Origin: M55B112 sp040903745
GTDB lineage: Bacteria > Bacteroidota > Bacteroidia > Bacteroidales > GCA-2748055
Reading direction: 5' to 3'
NCBI GenBank assembly: GCA_040903745.1
Contig: JBBDUV010000063.1
Coordinates: 1-64,000, forward strand
DNA: 64,000 nucleotides
Part shown: piece after piece, positions 52,129 to 60,087 of the stretch
Layout: every line of letters begins with the position of its first letter
Numbering within the stretch: position 1 is the first letter of the stretch
Translations under genes and position numbers: made by a program
The notes under the pieces: model-generated
What the model was told of the DNA's origin: nothing
What the model saw: only the letters and a program-made list of their open reading frames with translations
Database searches by the model: none

Positions 52129-53367
52129 CTATTCAAATTCTTCATTCAGCACCTTCATCACCTCCCGAATGGTCTCCTCCTCAAGGTCTGTCCGTTTTAC
52201 CAGATCGTCAACTGTAAGATTCAACACTGACTTGGCTGTATCGCACCCTATTGACTTCAGTTCATCCAGTACCCAACTTTCAATTTCGTCGGCAAATTCT
52301 TCGAGGTTTACATCCTCATCATCATCTTCATTCATTTCCCGGTATACATCGATCTCATATCCTGAGAGCTGACTAGCCAGTTTGATATTGAGCCCCCCTT
52401 TGCCAATAGCCAGAGATACCTCCTTCGGCTGCAGATAAACCTCTGCCTTCTTCTCTTCATCATTCAGTTTGATAGAGGTGATCTTTGCCGGACTCAAGGC
52501 CCTGGAGATAAACAGATTCATGTTATTGGTGAAATTAATCACATCAATATTCTCATTTCTCAACTCCCTTACTATACCATGAATTCTTGACCCCTTCATT
52601 CCCACACATGCACCCACGGGATCAATCCGCTCATCGTACGACTCCACCGCAACTTTGGCGCGCTCCCCAGGTACCCTTACAATCTTCTTGATGGTAATCA
52701 ATCCATCGAAAATCTCGGGCACCTCAAGTTCAAACAATCGCTCAAGAAACATTGGGGAGGTCCTTGATAAAATGATCAACGGATTGGAATTCCTCATCTC
52801 AACCGCGATTACAACTGCCCTTAAGGTATCCCCCTTCCTAAAAAAATCTGATGGAATCTGCTCCGCTTTGGGCAGGATAAGTTCGTTGCCTTCATCGTCC
52901 AGGACCAGGATTTCCCGCTTCCATATCTGGTACACTTCACCGGTTACGATCTCCCCTGTTCGATCCTTATACTTCATATAAACTGAACTCTTCTCCAGTT
53001 CAAGAATCCGGGCAGAAAGATTCTGCCGCAGGGATAAAATGGCCCTTCGTCCAAAATCCATCATCTTTACCTCATCGGAAACCTCCTCTCCTACTTCATA
53101 ATCCTCATCAATCATCTTTGCCTGGGCCAAGCTGATCTGGAAATTCGGATCTTCAACCTCCCCATCTTCCACCACTTCGCGGTTTCTCCATATTTCAAAA
53201 TCGCCCTTATCAATGTTTATGATAATATCGAAATTCTCATCAGACCCGTAGTTTTTCTGTAGCAAACTCCTGAAAACATCTTCCAGAACACTCATCATGG
53301 TTACACGGTCAATGTTCTTTAGCTCCTTGAATTCCGAAAACGTATCAAATAAATTAAGATTTTCCAT
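52129..53367 (-). CDS. nusA: Transcription termination/antitermination factor NusA
   Basis: NusA binds RNA polymerase and nascent RNA to control pausing and termination. The 412-residue product has the N-terminal RNAP-binding domain, an S1 domain (GEIVTGEVYQIWKREILVL), two KH domains (DERIDPVGACVGMKGSRI and SLAIGKGGLNIKLASQLSGY) and a short acidic helical C-terminus. The length is typical for the phylum, with no second acidic repeat. It lies 17 bp after rimP. Confidence 0.97.
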   Translation of the reverse strand: MENLNLFDTFSEFKELKNIDRVTMMSVLEDVFRSLLQKNYGSDENFDIIINIDKGDFEIWRNREVVEDGEVEDPNFQISLAQAKMIDEDYEVGEEVSDEVKMMDFGRRAILSLRQNLSARILELEKSSVYMKYKDRTGEIVTGEVYQIWKREILVLDDEGNELILPKAEQIPSDFFRKGDTLRAVVIAVEMRNSNPLIILSRTSPMFLERLFELEVPEIFDGLITIKKIVRVPGERAKVAVESYDERIDPVGACVGMKGSRIHGIVRELRNENIDVINFTNNMNLFISRALSPAKITSIKLNDEEKKAEVYLQPKEVSLAIGKGGLNIKLASQLSGYEIDVYREMNEDDDEDVNLEEFADEIESWVLDELKSIGCDTAKSVLNLTVDDLVKRTDLEEETIREVMKVLNEEFE

Positions 53368-53384
53368 TTTATACCATCAATACT

Positions 53385-53852
53385 TTAAAATTCTATAACA
53401 ACTTTAGTTGATTTAATATCACTGTGAGCAAATGACTTGCTTACAACTACATTTTTCTTTCTCTTCTGGCTGCCACCAGCAACCATTTTTTCGGTGACCT
53501 CCATCGTAATTCTATCCTCCTCAACACCTGTCAGCCTACCCCTCTTCTTCTTCCCATCTTTAAAAATAACCTCTACATCACGACCAACATTCTTAAGATA
53601 TTGTTGCTTCAAAACCAGGGGAGTACCCAGTCCGGGAGATGATACCTCCAGGCTAAAGCGCTCATCGATCTGCTCCAGATCCCCGGTAAGCCAACGGGAC
53701 AATTCCGCACATTCACTGATCTTCACCCCTTCCATAGAATCGACCAGAACGCGAAAATCATTCGACTTTCCCGAAATGACATCCACAAGGAAGAGATCAG
53801 AACCTTCTATCCTCTTGTTTACCAATTCTATAATTTCACTCTCCTGAATCAT
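53385..53852 (-). CDS. rimP: Ribosome maturation factor RimP
   Basis: RimP assists 30S assembly. The 155-residue protein has the expected two-domain layout with LDVISG-like strand VDVISGKSNDFRVLVDS, the segment SLEVSSPGLGTPL and a basic C-terminal SH3-like domain. It heads rimP-nusA-infB, behind the clearest promoter of the window (53914-53944) and a leader hairpin (53865-53886). Confidence 0.96.
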   Translation of the reverse strand: MIQESEIIELVNKRIEGSDLFLVDVISGKSNDFRVLVDSMEGVKISECAELSRWLTGDLEQIDERFSLEVSSPGLGTPLVLKQQYLKNVGRDVEVIFKDGKKKRGRLTGVEEDRITMEVTEKMVAGGSQKRKKNVVVSKSFAHSDIKSTKVVIEF

Positions 53853-53864
53853 ATTGTCAATAAA

Positions 53865-53886
53865 ATAGGGGACAAATGTCCCCTAT
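53865..53886 (-). promoter_or_regulatory. Perfect hairpin in the rimP leader
   Basis: ATAGGGGACA (53865-53874) and TGTCCCCTAT (53877-53886) are perfect inverse complements. On the minus strand the stem is followed by TTTTATT and then by the rimP ATG 12 bases later. It lies inside the predicted leader, so it can fold only in the operon mRNA. It could be a translation-blocking or attenuator hairpin, or a binding site for a product of the operon. Confidence 0.55.
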
Positions 53887-53913
53887 AAATTCTACCTCGT
53901 ATCAAACAACACG

Positions 53914-53944
53914 CAAAGGTACAAATAATCATATAATTACCAAA
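53914..53944 (-). promoter_or_regulatory. Promoter of rimP-nusA-infB
   Basis: On the minus strand TTTG (53941-53944), exactly 19 bases, then TACCTTTG (53914-53921) is a full match to the Bacteroidota housekeeping promoter TTTG-N19-TAnnTTTG. Transcription would start near 53907, giving a leader of about 55 nt. Confidence 0.75.
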
Positions 53945-54002
53945 AATCCCGACCATTTTTCAACCATTTTTAAAAAGTGTTTAAACTTTTGATTTAATCC
54001 TT

Positions 54003-54010
54003 TACTTTTG
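54003..54010 (+). promoter_or_regulatory. Predicted promoter -7 box (TACTTTTG) for the HD gene
   Basis: An exact TAnnTTTG match lies 18 bp before the ATG at 54029; the implied leader is about 12 nt. It argues against a TTG start at 54008. Confidence 0.45.
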
Positions 54011-54028
54011 TCTGTCAATCGGAATCTC

Positions 54029-55279
54029 ATGAATTTACCACCCGTAAATAAATACAAGATCATCAATGACCCGGTGTATGGCTTCATTAAGATCAGGCAT
54101 GAGATTATTTTTCATCTGATTGAACACCCTTTATTTCAAAGGCTTAGAAGAATACGGCAGTTGGGCATGACCCACTTTGTCTATCCCGGGGCCAACCACA
54201 CCCGCTTTCAGCATGCACTGGGTGCTATGCATCTGATGGAAGATGCCATTGAGTCGATCAGGGGCAAGGGACATGAGATAACGGATGAGGAGGCTGAAGC
54301 TGCAAATATCGCCATTCTGCTTCACGACATCGGTCACGGTCCATTTTCTCACACCCTGGAAAAGACGTTGATTCCCGACCTGCACCATGAAGAGATCTCG
54401 CTAATGATCATGGAAAAGCTTAACGAAGAATTCAATGGGAGGCTTTCCCTGGCTATCCGTATATTCAAGAATGAATATCGGAAAAAATTCCTTCACCAGC
54501 TTGTTACCGGTCAGCTCGACGTTGACCGGCTCGATTATCTGCGACGCGACAGCTTTTTTACCGGTGTTACGGAGGGATCGATTGGTTCAGACCGAATCAT
54601 AAAGATGTTGCAGGTTCATGATGATCAATTGGTAATAGAGGAGAAAGGCATTTATTCGATCGAGAAATTTTTGGTGGCCAGAAGACTCATGTACTGGCAG
54701 GTATACCTTCACAAGGGAGTGCTGGCAGGTGATCAGTTACTTATCATGATGCTTCATCGGGCCAGGGATCTGGCTTCATCGGGCGAAAAATTGTTTGCCA
54801 CACCTGCACTCGGGTACTTCCTTTATGGAAGGGGCGAATCGTTAAACGCGGGGAATAAAGCTGCGTTTCTGGAACATTTCAGTGCGCTTGACGATACCGA
54901 TATTATCAGTGCTGCCAAGGTATGGAGCAAGTACGACGATCCTTTACTGCGCTATCTCTGTTCAGGGTTTATCCATCGAAAGTTGTTCCGTGTTGAGATC
55001 AGCGATCATCCTTTCAAAGCATCAAAAATCAGGATGGAACAAAAAAACGCAGCTGGTGCTCTTTCCATCCCGGTGTCTCTCGCTTCTTCCCTTGTAATAT
55101 CAGATTCCATCAGCAACCATGCATACTCAAGCCTTGACGAAAACATAAAGATTCTTGGCAAAGATGGTGGTGTAAGGGATATTACCGAAGTTTCAGAGAT
55201 CCTGAATGTGTCGGTGCTGTCCAGGCAGATCAAAAAATTTTACCTTTGTTATCCTAAAATCAGGCAGGAGCAGCAATAG
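54029..55279 (+). CDS. HD-domain hydrolase (dNTPase-like)
   Basis: This 416-residue protein has the HD metal set: His62 (FQHALG), His99-Asp100 (LLHDIGHGPFSH) and the later VDRLDYLRRD Asp. The opening INDPVYGFIKI and RLRRIRQLG is typical of the YdhJ/dGTPase-like family. Known relatives hydrolyse dNTPs to nucleosides and triphosphate; the substrate here is inference. It is 54 bp upstream of lpxD on the same strand. Confidence 0.9.
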   Translation: MNLPPVNKYKIINDPVYGFIKIRHEIIFHLIEHPLFQRLRRIRQLGMTHFVYPGANHTRFQHALGAMHLMEDAIESIRGKGHEITDEEAEAANIAILLHDIGHGPFSHTLEKTLIPDLHHEEISLMIMEKLNEEFNGRLSLAIRIFKNEYRKKFLHQLVTGQLDVDRLDYLRRDSFFTGVTEGSIGSDRIIKMLQVHDDQLVIEEKGIYSIEKFLVARRLMYWQVYLHKGVLAGDQLLIMMLHRARDLASSGEKLFATPALGYFLYGRGESLNAGNKAAFLEHFSALDDTDIISAAKVWSKYDDPLLRYLCSGFIHRKLFRVEISDHPFKASKIRMEQKNAAGALSIPVSLASSLVISDSISNHAYSSLDENIKILGKDGGVRDITEVSEILNVSVLSRQIKKFYLCYPKIRQEQQ

Positions 55280-55333
55280 TTTACATTTTCTGTCGTTATG
55301 AATGAATACCCCTAAACAGAAAACCAACTTTGA

Positions 55334-56380
55334 ATGAATTTCACTGCTAAAGAAATCGCAGCATTCCTGCGCGGCACGGTGGAAGGGAATCCGGAAGCAA
55401 TCATCAATGATGTTGCCCGTATCGAGGAGGGAAGACCAGGAACCCTCTCATTCCTGGCGAACCCAAAATATGAAAAACATATCTACGATTCACAATCTTC
55501 GGTCGTTATTGTGAATGATGACTTTCAGCCCGGAAAGCCGGTCGGTGCAACGCTTGTCAGGGTAGAGAACGCTTATGAGGCCTTCGCTTCATTGCTTCAG
55601 CTTTATGAAGAGAATAAACCAAAGAAGAGAGGAATCAGTAAACTGGCAGCTATTGACGGGTCTGCTGAATTGGGTGCGAATATATACATTGGGGAATTTT
55701 CAGTGATCGGGGAAAATGTGGTAATTGAGGATCATGTGATGATCTATCCCCAGGTATACATCGGTGACAACGTTAAAATTAAAAGCAATACAATACTTTA
55801 CCCCGGGGTGAAAATCTATCACGATTGCATCATCGGGAGCTCATGTATCTTCCATTCAGGAGCGGTTATCGGAGGTGACGGATTCGGATTTGCACCCGAC
55901 AAAGAGAATAATTACAGCAAGGTGCCTCAGCTGGGGAATGTGATTATCGAAGATGATGTTGAGATCGGAGCCAATACGACGGTCGACAGAGCCACAATGG
56001 GATCAACCATCTTGCGAAAAGGGGTAAAACTGGACAACCTGATTATGGTGGCCCATAATGTAGAAATCGGAAAGAATACTGTTATTGCCGCGCAGACAGG
56101 TATATCGGGATCGACCAAGGTGGGAGAAAATTGCCTGATGGGTGGACAGGTCGGTCTGGCGGGCCATATAGAAATTGCCAACGGTGTAAAAATCGGTGCA
56201 CAGGCAGGAATTGGAAGTAGTGTTAAAAAAGAGGCGTCTGTGATCATGGGCTCTCCGGCTATTAATCTTTCATCCTTCTACAAGAGCTACGCTGTTTTCA
56301 GGAAGCTTCCAGAGCTGCGCAGACAGGTGATCGATATTGAAAATGAGTTGAAAGAAAAAAGCAAGCGGGATGCGCTCTAA
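55334..56380 (+). CDS. lpxD: UDP-3-O-(R-3-hydroxyacyl)glucosamine N-acyltransferase
   Basis: LpxD adds the second acyl chain in lipid A synthesis. The 348-residue protein has the N-terminal uridine-binding domain (MNFTAKEIAAFLRG...GTLSFLANPKY) and a left-handed beta-helix of hexapeptide repeats (about 110-300), with the catalytic His in MVAHNVEIG and IFHSGAVIGGDGFGF. All domains are present. It begins a lpxD, lpxC-fabZ, lpxA run. Confidence 0.97.
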   Translation: MNFTAKEIAAFLRGTVEGNPEAIINDVARIEEGRPGTLSFLANPKYEKHIYDSQSSVVIVNDDFQPGKPVGATLVRVENAYEAFASLLQLYEENKPKKRGISKLAAIDGSAELGANIYIGEFSVIGENVVIEDHVMIYPQVYIGDNVKIKSNTILYPGVKIYHDCIIGSSCIFHSGAVIGGDGFGFAPDKENNYSKVPQLGNVIIEDDVEIGANTTVDRATMGSTILRKGVKLDNLIMVAHNVEIGKNTVIAAQTGISGSTKVGENCLMGGQVGLAGHIEIANGVKIGAQAGIGSSVKKEASVIMGSPAINLSSFYKSYAVFRKLPELRRQVIDIENELKEKSKRDAL

Positions 56381-56452
56381 GAGACGACTGAACATTGCTT
56401 TCTGTCAGGTGCTGTATATGTTAAAATTCTATGTCTGAAAAACCATAACCCT

Positions 56453-56460
56453 TATTTTTG
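56453..56460 (+). promoter_or_regulatory. Predicted lpxC-fabZ promoter -7 box (TATTTTTG)
   Basis: An exact TAnnTTTG match lies about 37 bp before the lpxC-fabZ start in the 117-bp gap after lpxD. No TTTG stands at -33. Confidence 0.4.
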
Positions 56461-56497
56461 TATCTTGCGGCGATTTTTAAAGTAAATATCTTCATCT

Positions 56498-57886
56498 ATG
56501 GCTGAAAAGCAGAGAACCCTCAAAGGTTCAATCTCTTTTAAAGGAAAAGGACTACACACAGGAGAACTTGTTAACCTCACCATCCATCCTGCCCCGGAAA
56601 ACCACGGATACTTGTTCAGGCGCACCGATTTAGCTGGTCAACCCGAGATAAGACCCTTCGCTGAAAATGTAACTGACACCTCCCGGGGAACCACCATTGA
56701 GGAAAACGAAGCGAAGGTATCAACCATCGAGCATGTGCTTTCAGCCCTTGCCGGTATGCGGCTCGACAATGCTCTCATGGAGATCGACGGACCGGAAGCT
56801 CCCATCATGGATGGCAGCGCAAGAGAGTACGTTGAAGCCATAGAGCAAATAGGTGTTGTTGAACAGGATGCTGAAAGGAAATATTTTAAGCTCAAGGAAA
56901 AAATCGAATACTATGATGAGGAGAGGGGTATACATATTATCGCTTATCCCGACCAGATGCAGAGCATCAATGTGCTCATCGATTACAACTCCGATATCCT
57001 TGGGAACCAATACGCCACACTTGAAAAGTGGGAGGACTTTAAGGAGCAGATCGCTCCCTGCAGAACATTTGTTTTCCTGCACGAGTTGGAACAACTTGCA
57101 AAACTTGGTCTGATCAAAGGGGGAGATCTCGATAATGCGATTGTAATTGTGGATCATGAAATGCCTCAGGAAGATATAAACCGTTTATCTGACCTCTTCA
57201 AGCAGCCAAAAATCGAGGTTAAAGAAGGGATTCTGAATAATGTCGAACTCCGATTTTCCAATGAACCTGCCCGTCACAAAATGCTCGACATGATTGGCGA
57301 TCTGGCTTTGGTCGGACGCTGGTTCAAGGCAAAGATCATTGCAACCCGCCCTGGCCATATGGCGAATGTCGAATTTGCCAAGCTTCTTAGACAAACAATG
57401 AAGAAGCAATTGCTAAAAAAAAATATTCCACTGTATGATCCCAGAAAGGCACCGGTATATGATATAAAACAGATCATGCAAAAACTGCCGCACAGACCTC
57501 CCATTTTGCTGATCGACAAGACCATTTACCTCGATGATAAGCAGGTAGTATGCATCAAAAATGTGTCAATGAACGAGCCCTTCTTTGTCGGACATTTCCC
57601 TTCAGAACCTGTTATGCCGGGAGTTCTGCTGATTGAGGCCCTTGCTCAGGCCGGAGGTATGCTTATCCTGGGAATGGTCCCGGATCCGGAAAACTACTCC
57701 ACCTATTTCATGAAAATTGACAAGGTAAAATTCAAAGCAAAAGTTGTGCCTGGAGACACACTCATCCTTAAAATGGATTTGCTCTCTCCTGTTCGAAGAG
57801 GAATAGCAGTAATGTTTGGCGAGATATTTGTAGGTGAAAGGCTTGTCTGTGAAGGAGAATTAATGGCCCAGATCGTAAAAGAATAA
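56498..57886 (+). CDS. lpxC: Fused LpxC deacetylase-FabZ dehydratase
   Basis: The N-terminal part (about 1-300) is LpxC, the zinc deacetylase that commits UDP-GlcNAc derivatives to lipid A, with ligand His in STIEHVLSAL and GRWFKAKIIATRPGH. The C-terminal part (about 322-462) is FabZ, the 3-hydroxyacyl-ACP dehydratase, with LPHRPPILLID and VGHFPSEPVMPGVLLIEALAQ (catalytic His and Glu). The fusion is characteristic of Bacteroidota. It joins two enzymes competing for the hydroxyacyl-ACP pool. The single frame is intact, 462 residues, followed 12 bp later by lpxA. Confidence 0.96.
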   Translation: MAEKQRTLKGSISFKGKGLHTGELVNLTIHPAPENHGYLFRRTDLAGQPEIRPFAENVTDTSRGTTIEENEAKVSTIEHVLSALAGMRLDNALMEIDGPEAPIMDGSAREYVEAIEQIGVVEQDAERKYFKLKEKIEYYDEERGIHIIAYPDQMQSINVLIDYNSDILGNQYATLEKWEDFKEQIAPCRTFVFLHELEQLAKLGLIKGGDLDNAIVIVDHEMPQEDINRLSDLFKQPKIEVKEGILNNVELRFSNEPARHKMLDMIGDLALVGRWFKAKIIATRPGHMANVEFAKLLRQTMKKQLLKKNIPLYDPRKAPVYDIKQIMQKLPHRPPILLIDKTIYLDDKQVVCIKNVSMNEPFFVGHFPSEPVMPGVLLIEALAQAGGMLILGMVPDPENYSTYFMKIDKVKFKAKVVPGDTLILKMDLLSPVRRGIAVMFGEIFVGERLVCEGELMAQIVKE

Positions 57887-57898
57887 AATACCGTATAT

Positions 57899-58693
57899 AT
57901 GACCCAGCCCGTTGCAAATATCCATCCCAATGCCAAACTTGGAAAAAATGTAAAAGTTGAACCATTTGCCACGATCTGTGAAAACGTAGAAATTGGTGAC
58001 GATACATGGATCGGTCCAAATGCTATTCTGATGCCTGGAACACGTATTGGAAAAAATTGTAAAGTATTTCCCGGAGCAGTGATCTCAGCAGATCCGCAGG
58101 ACCTGAAATTCGAAGGAGAATATACCACCGTTGAAATCGGGGACCATACTACCATCCGTGAATTCGTTACCATTAACAAGGGCACAAAAACCAGGGGGAA
58201 AACGGTAGTAGGCAGCTATTGCCTGCTCATGTCCTATGTCCATATTGCCCACGATTGTATTGTGCATGATCGCGTGATCATTGGCAGCTACGCAGGTTTG
58301 GCGGGTGAAGTTGAGGTCGACAACTGGGCGATTGTGAGTCCGGGCAGCCTGGTACACCAGTTCGTCAGGATAGGTTCCCATGTCATGATTCAGGGAGGAA
58401 GCAAAGTCACCAAGGATGTGCCACCCTACATCCTGGCCGGACGTGAGCCGCTCTCCTTCACCGGGATCAACTCCATCGGACTCCGCAGAAAAAACTTTAA
58501 TAATGACATCATTTATGCGATACAGGAGGTTTACAGAATCATTTACCAGCGGGGACTAAATATCTCCGACGCACTCGATTTTATCGATGTTAACCTTCCT
58601 GCATCAAATGAAAGAGACGAAATCGTACTCTTTGTGCGTGAATCCAAACGAGGGATTATTAAAGGCTATTTCGACGGAGAGAAGGAGGAGTAG
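57899..58693 (+). CDS. lpxA: UDP-N-acetylglucosamine O-acyltransferase
   Basis: LpxA performs the first acylation of UDP-GlcNAc in lipid A synthesis. The 264-residue protein is a hexapeptide-repeat trimer subunit with the catalytic His near AHDCIVHDR and the C-terminal helical domain (INSIGLRRKNFNNDII). Length is typical. It directly follows lpxC-fabZ and closes the run. Confidence 0.96.
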   Translation: MTQPVANIHPNAKLGKNVKVEPFATICENVEIGDDTWIGPNAILMPGTRIGKNCKVFPGAVISADPQDLKFEGEYTTVEIGDHTTIREFVTINKGTKTRGKTVVGSYCLLMSYVHIAHDCIVHDRVIIGSYAGLAGEVEVDNWAIVSPGSLVHQFVRIGSHVMIQGGSKVTKDVPPYILAGREPLSFTGINSIGLRRKNFNNDIIYAIQEVYRIIYQRGLNISDALDFIDVNLPASNERDEIVLFVRESKRGIIKGYFDGEKEE

Positions 58694-58748
58694 CTCTTCC
58701 ATCTGAATTACTTTTGAAGATCGGCTATCCTCCGATTTAGCAGCACGA

Positions 58749-59786
58749 TCAACCCTTGTATGCCTGCCAGCCCTGCGCTTTCAATTTAATACCATTCCCT
58801 TCAGGGGTCATCATAATAGCCGTCCCCTTATGCTCTGTAATATTACCAATAATACTGATCCCGGGGATAGTTTTAACCCTGTCGTGTGCCGATAGAGGTA
58901 TCGTGAATAACAGTTCATAATCCTCTCCTCCGTTTAATGCGGGAATCAATGGCTCCAATTGAAACTCATCGGCAGCAAGCTGAACCTCCATGCTCACAGG
59001 CAGCTGGTCCTGATAGATCACCACACCACAATCCGATTGCCTGCAAATATGAAGCAACTCGGAGGATAGTCCGTCGCTGATATCAATCATTGAGGTGGGC
59101 TGCACATCTACCTCTTTTAACTTGAGTAATGCCTCCACCCTTACTTCAGGCTTTAGAAATCTCCCCACGATATACTCGTAATCACCGAGTTTTGGCTGGA
59201 TCTGGTTGTCTTCCTGAAAAATCTTTTTCTCCCGTTCCAGTACCTGTAGTCCCATGTAAGCGGCGCCAAGATCACCGGTAACACATATGAGGTTGTTGAC
59301 CTGTGCTCCGCTGCGGTAAACGACCTCCCTTTTTGAAGCAGTGCCCAGGGCAGTAACCGAGATCATCAGCCCGGTCATAGAGGCCGATGTGTCACCTCCG
59401 ATCAGGTCAACGCCATACTGACTGCAGGCGAGATGTACCCCTTCATAAAACTGCTCCAGCGCTTCAACCGAAAACTTCCCAGACAGAGCGATCGACACGG
59501 TTACCTGCCGCGGAACAGCGTTCATCGCGTATATATCCGAAATATTTACGATAACTGACTTGTAGCCAAGGTGTTTCAAAGGGGTATACATCAGGTCGAA
59601 ATGGATCCCCTCTACCAACAGATCGGTGGTGACCACCTGGCACCGATCACCAAAATCGATCACCGCTGCATCGTCACCCACCCCTTTCAGTGTCGAATCC
59701 TGGTATTTCCTGATATTCTTTGTAAGGTGTTCGATCAGCCCGAACTCCCCTAGCTCTTCTATTGTTCTTAACCGCTGTTTTGTCAT
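58749..59786 (-). CDS. thiL: Thiamine-monophosphate kinase
   Basis: ThiL phosphorylates thiamine monophosphate to the active pyrophosphate. The 345-residue AIR-synthase-fold protein has VGDDAAVI with the Mg-binding Asp pair, TTDLLVEGIHFD, VNISDIYAM and IGGDTSAS. I chose the ATG at 59786 (MTKQRLRTIEELGEFGLI); the frame extends to 59906 with atypical residues. It is transcribed away from sufB, with a 301-bp shared upstream region. Confidence 0.94.
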   Translation of the reverse strand: MTKQRLRTIEELGEFGLIEHLTKNIRKYQDSTLKGVGDDAAVIDFGDRCQVVTTDLLVEGIHFDLMYTPLKHLGYKSVIVNISDIYAMNAVPRQVTVSIALSGKFSVEALEQFYEGVHLACSQYGVDLIGGDTSASMTGLMISVTALGTASKREVVYRSGAQVNNLICVTGDLGAAYMGLQVLEREKKIFQEDNQIQPKLGDYEYIVGRFLKPEVRVEALLKLKEVDVQPTSMIDISDGLSSELLHICRQSDCGVVIYQDQLPVSMEVQLAADEFQLEPLIPALNGGEDYELLFTIPLSAHDRVKTIPGISIIGNITEHKGTAIMMTPEGNGIKLKAQGWQAYKG

Positions 59787-59948
59787 CGAATTAACAGTTG
59801 TGTTTTCATCTACCGCATTCTGCTTCCCTCCAATTCCGGAAACAATATCTATATCTATCCCTACCCCGTGACAGATCTTCATCAGCATGATTACTTCATG
59901 GGTCAACCGGTATGCTATCTATACCATAATTGTTAAAAATTCTCCTAT

Positions 59949-59967
59949 ATCAGCATGTTAAGCTGAT
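59949..59967. promoter_or_regulatory. Inverted repeat ATCAGC-N7-GCTGAT
   Basis: A perfect 6-bp inverted repeat with a 7-base spacer in the thiL-sufB gap. It may be a weak operator or chance; only its closeness to the second palindrome makes it notable. Confidence 0.3.
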
Positions 59968-59982
59968 CCGCATGAACAAAAC

Positions 59983-60006
59983 CATTTGTACAGTGTAGTA
60001 CAAATG
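59983..60006. promoter_or_regulatory. Candidate operator upstream of sufB (CATTTGTAC-N6-GTACAAATG)
   Basis: A perfect 9-bp inverted repeat with a 6-base spacer ends 16 bases before the sufB -7 box, so it overlaps the -33 position. A repressor bound here would block RNA polymerase. The half-site TTTGTAC does not match the IscR or Fur sites that I know. Confidence 0.55.
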
Positions 60007-60022
60007 TAAGGACAAGTTTTTG

Positions 60023-60030
60023 TATATTTG
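60023..60030 (+). promoter_or_regulatory. Predicted suf operon promoter -7 box (TATATTTG)
   Basis: An exact TAnnTTTG match lies 57 bp before the sufB start. The -33 spot is occupied by the right arm of the inverted repeat at 59983-60006. Confidence 0.5.
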
Positions 60031-60087
60031 CGTCTGTTTTAAATTAATCTATTTAAAGCCGGGCAGAACATAAAAAGATGGAGAAAT

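Larger units (their letters stand above)
59787..60087. other. Divergent thiL-sufB intergenic region
   Basis: The 301 bp hold two inverted repeats (59949-59967 and 59983-60006) and a -7 box for sufB (60023-60030). The part nearest thiL shows no feature that I can support. Confidence 0.6.

Noticed and set aside
51545..52372. 275-residue plus-strand ORF over infB and the nusA end
   Set aside because: It is an antisense shadow of the charged linker of IF-2; its composition (Ser/Phe rich) mirrors Glu/Lys codons.
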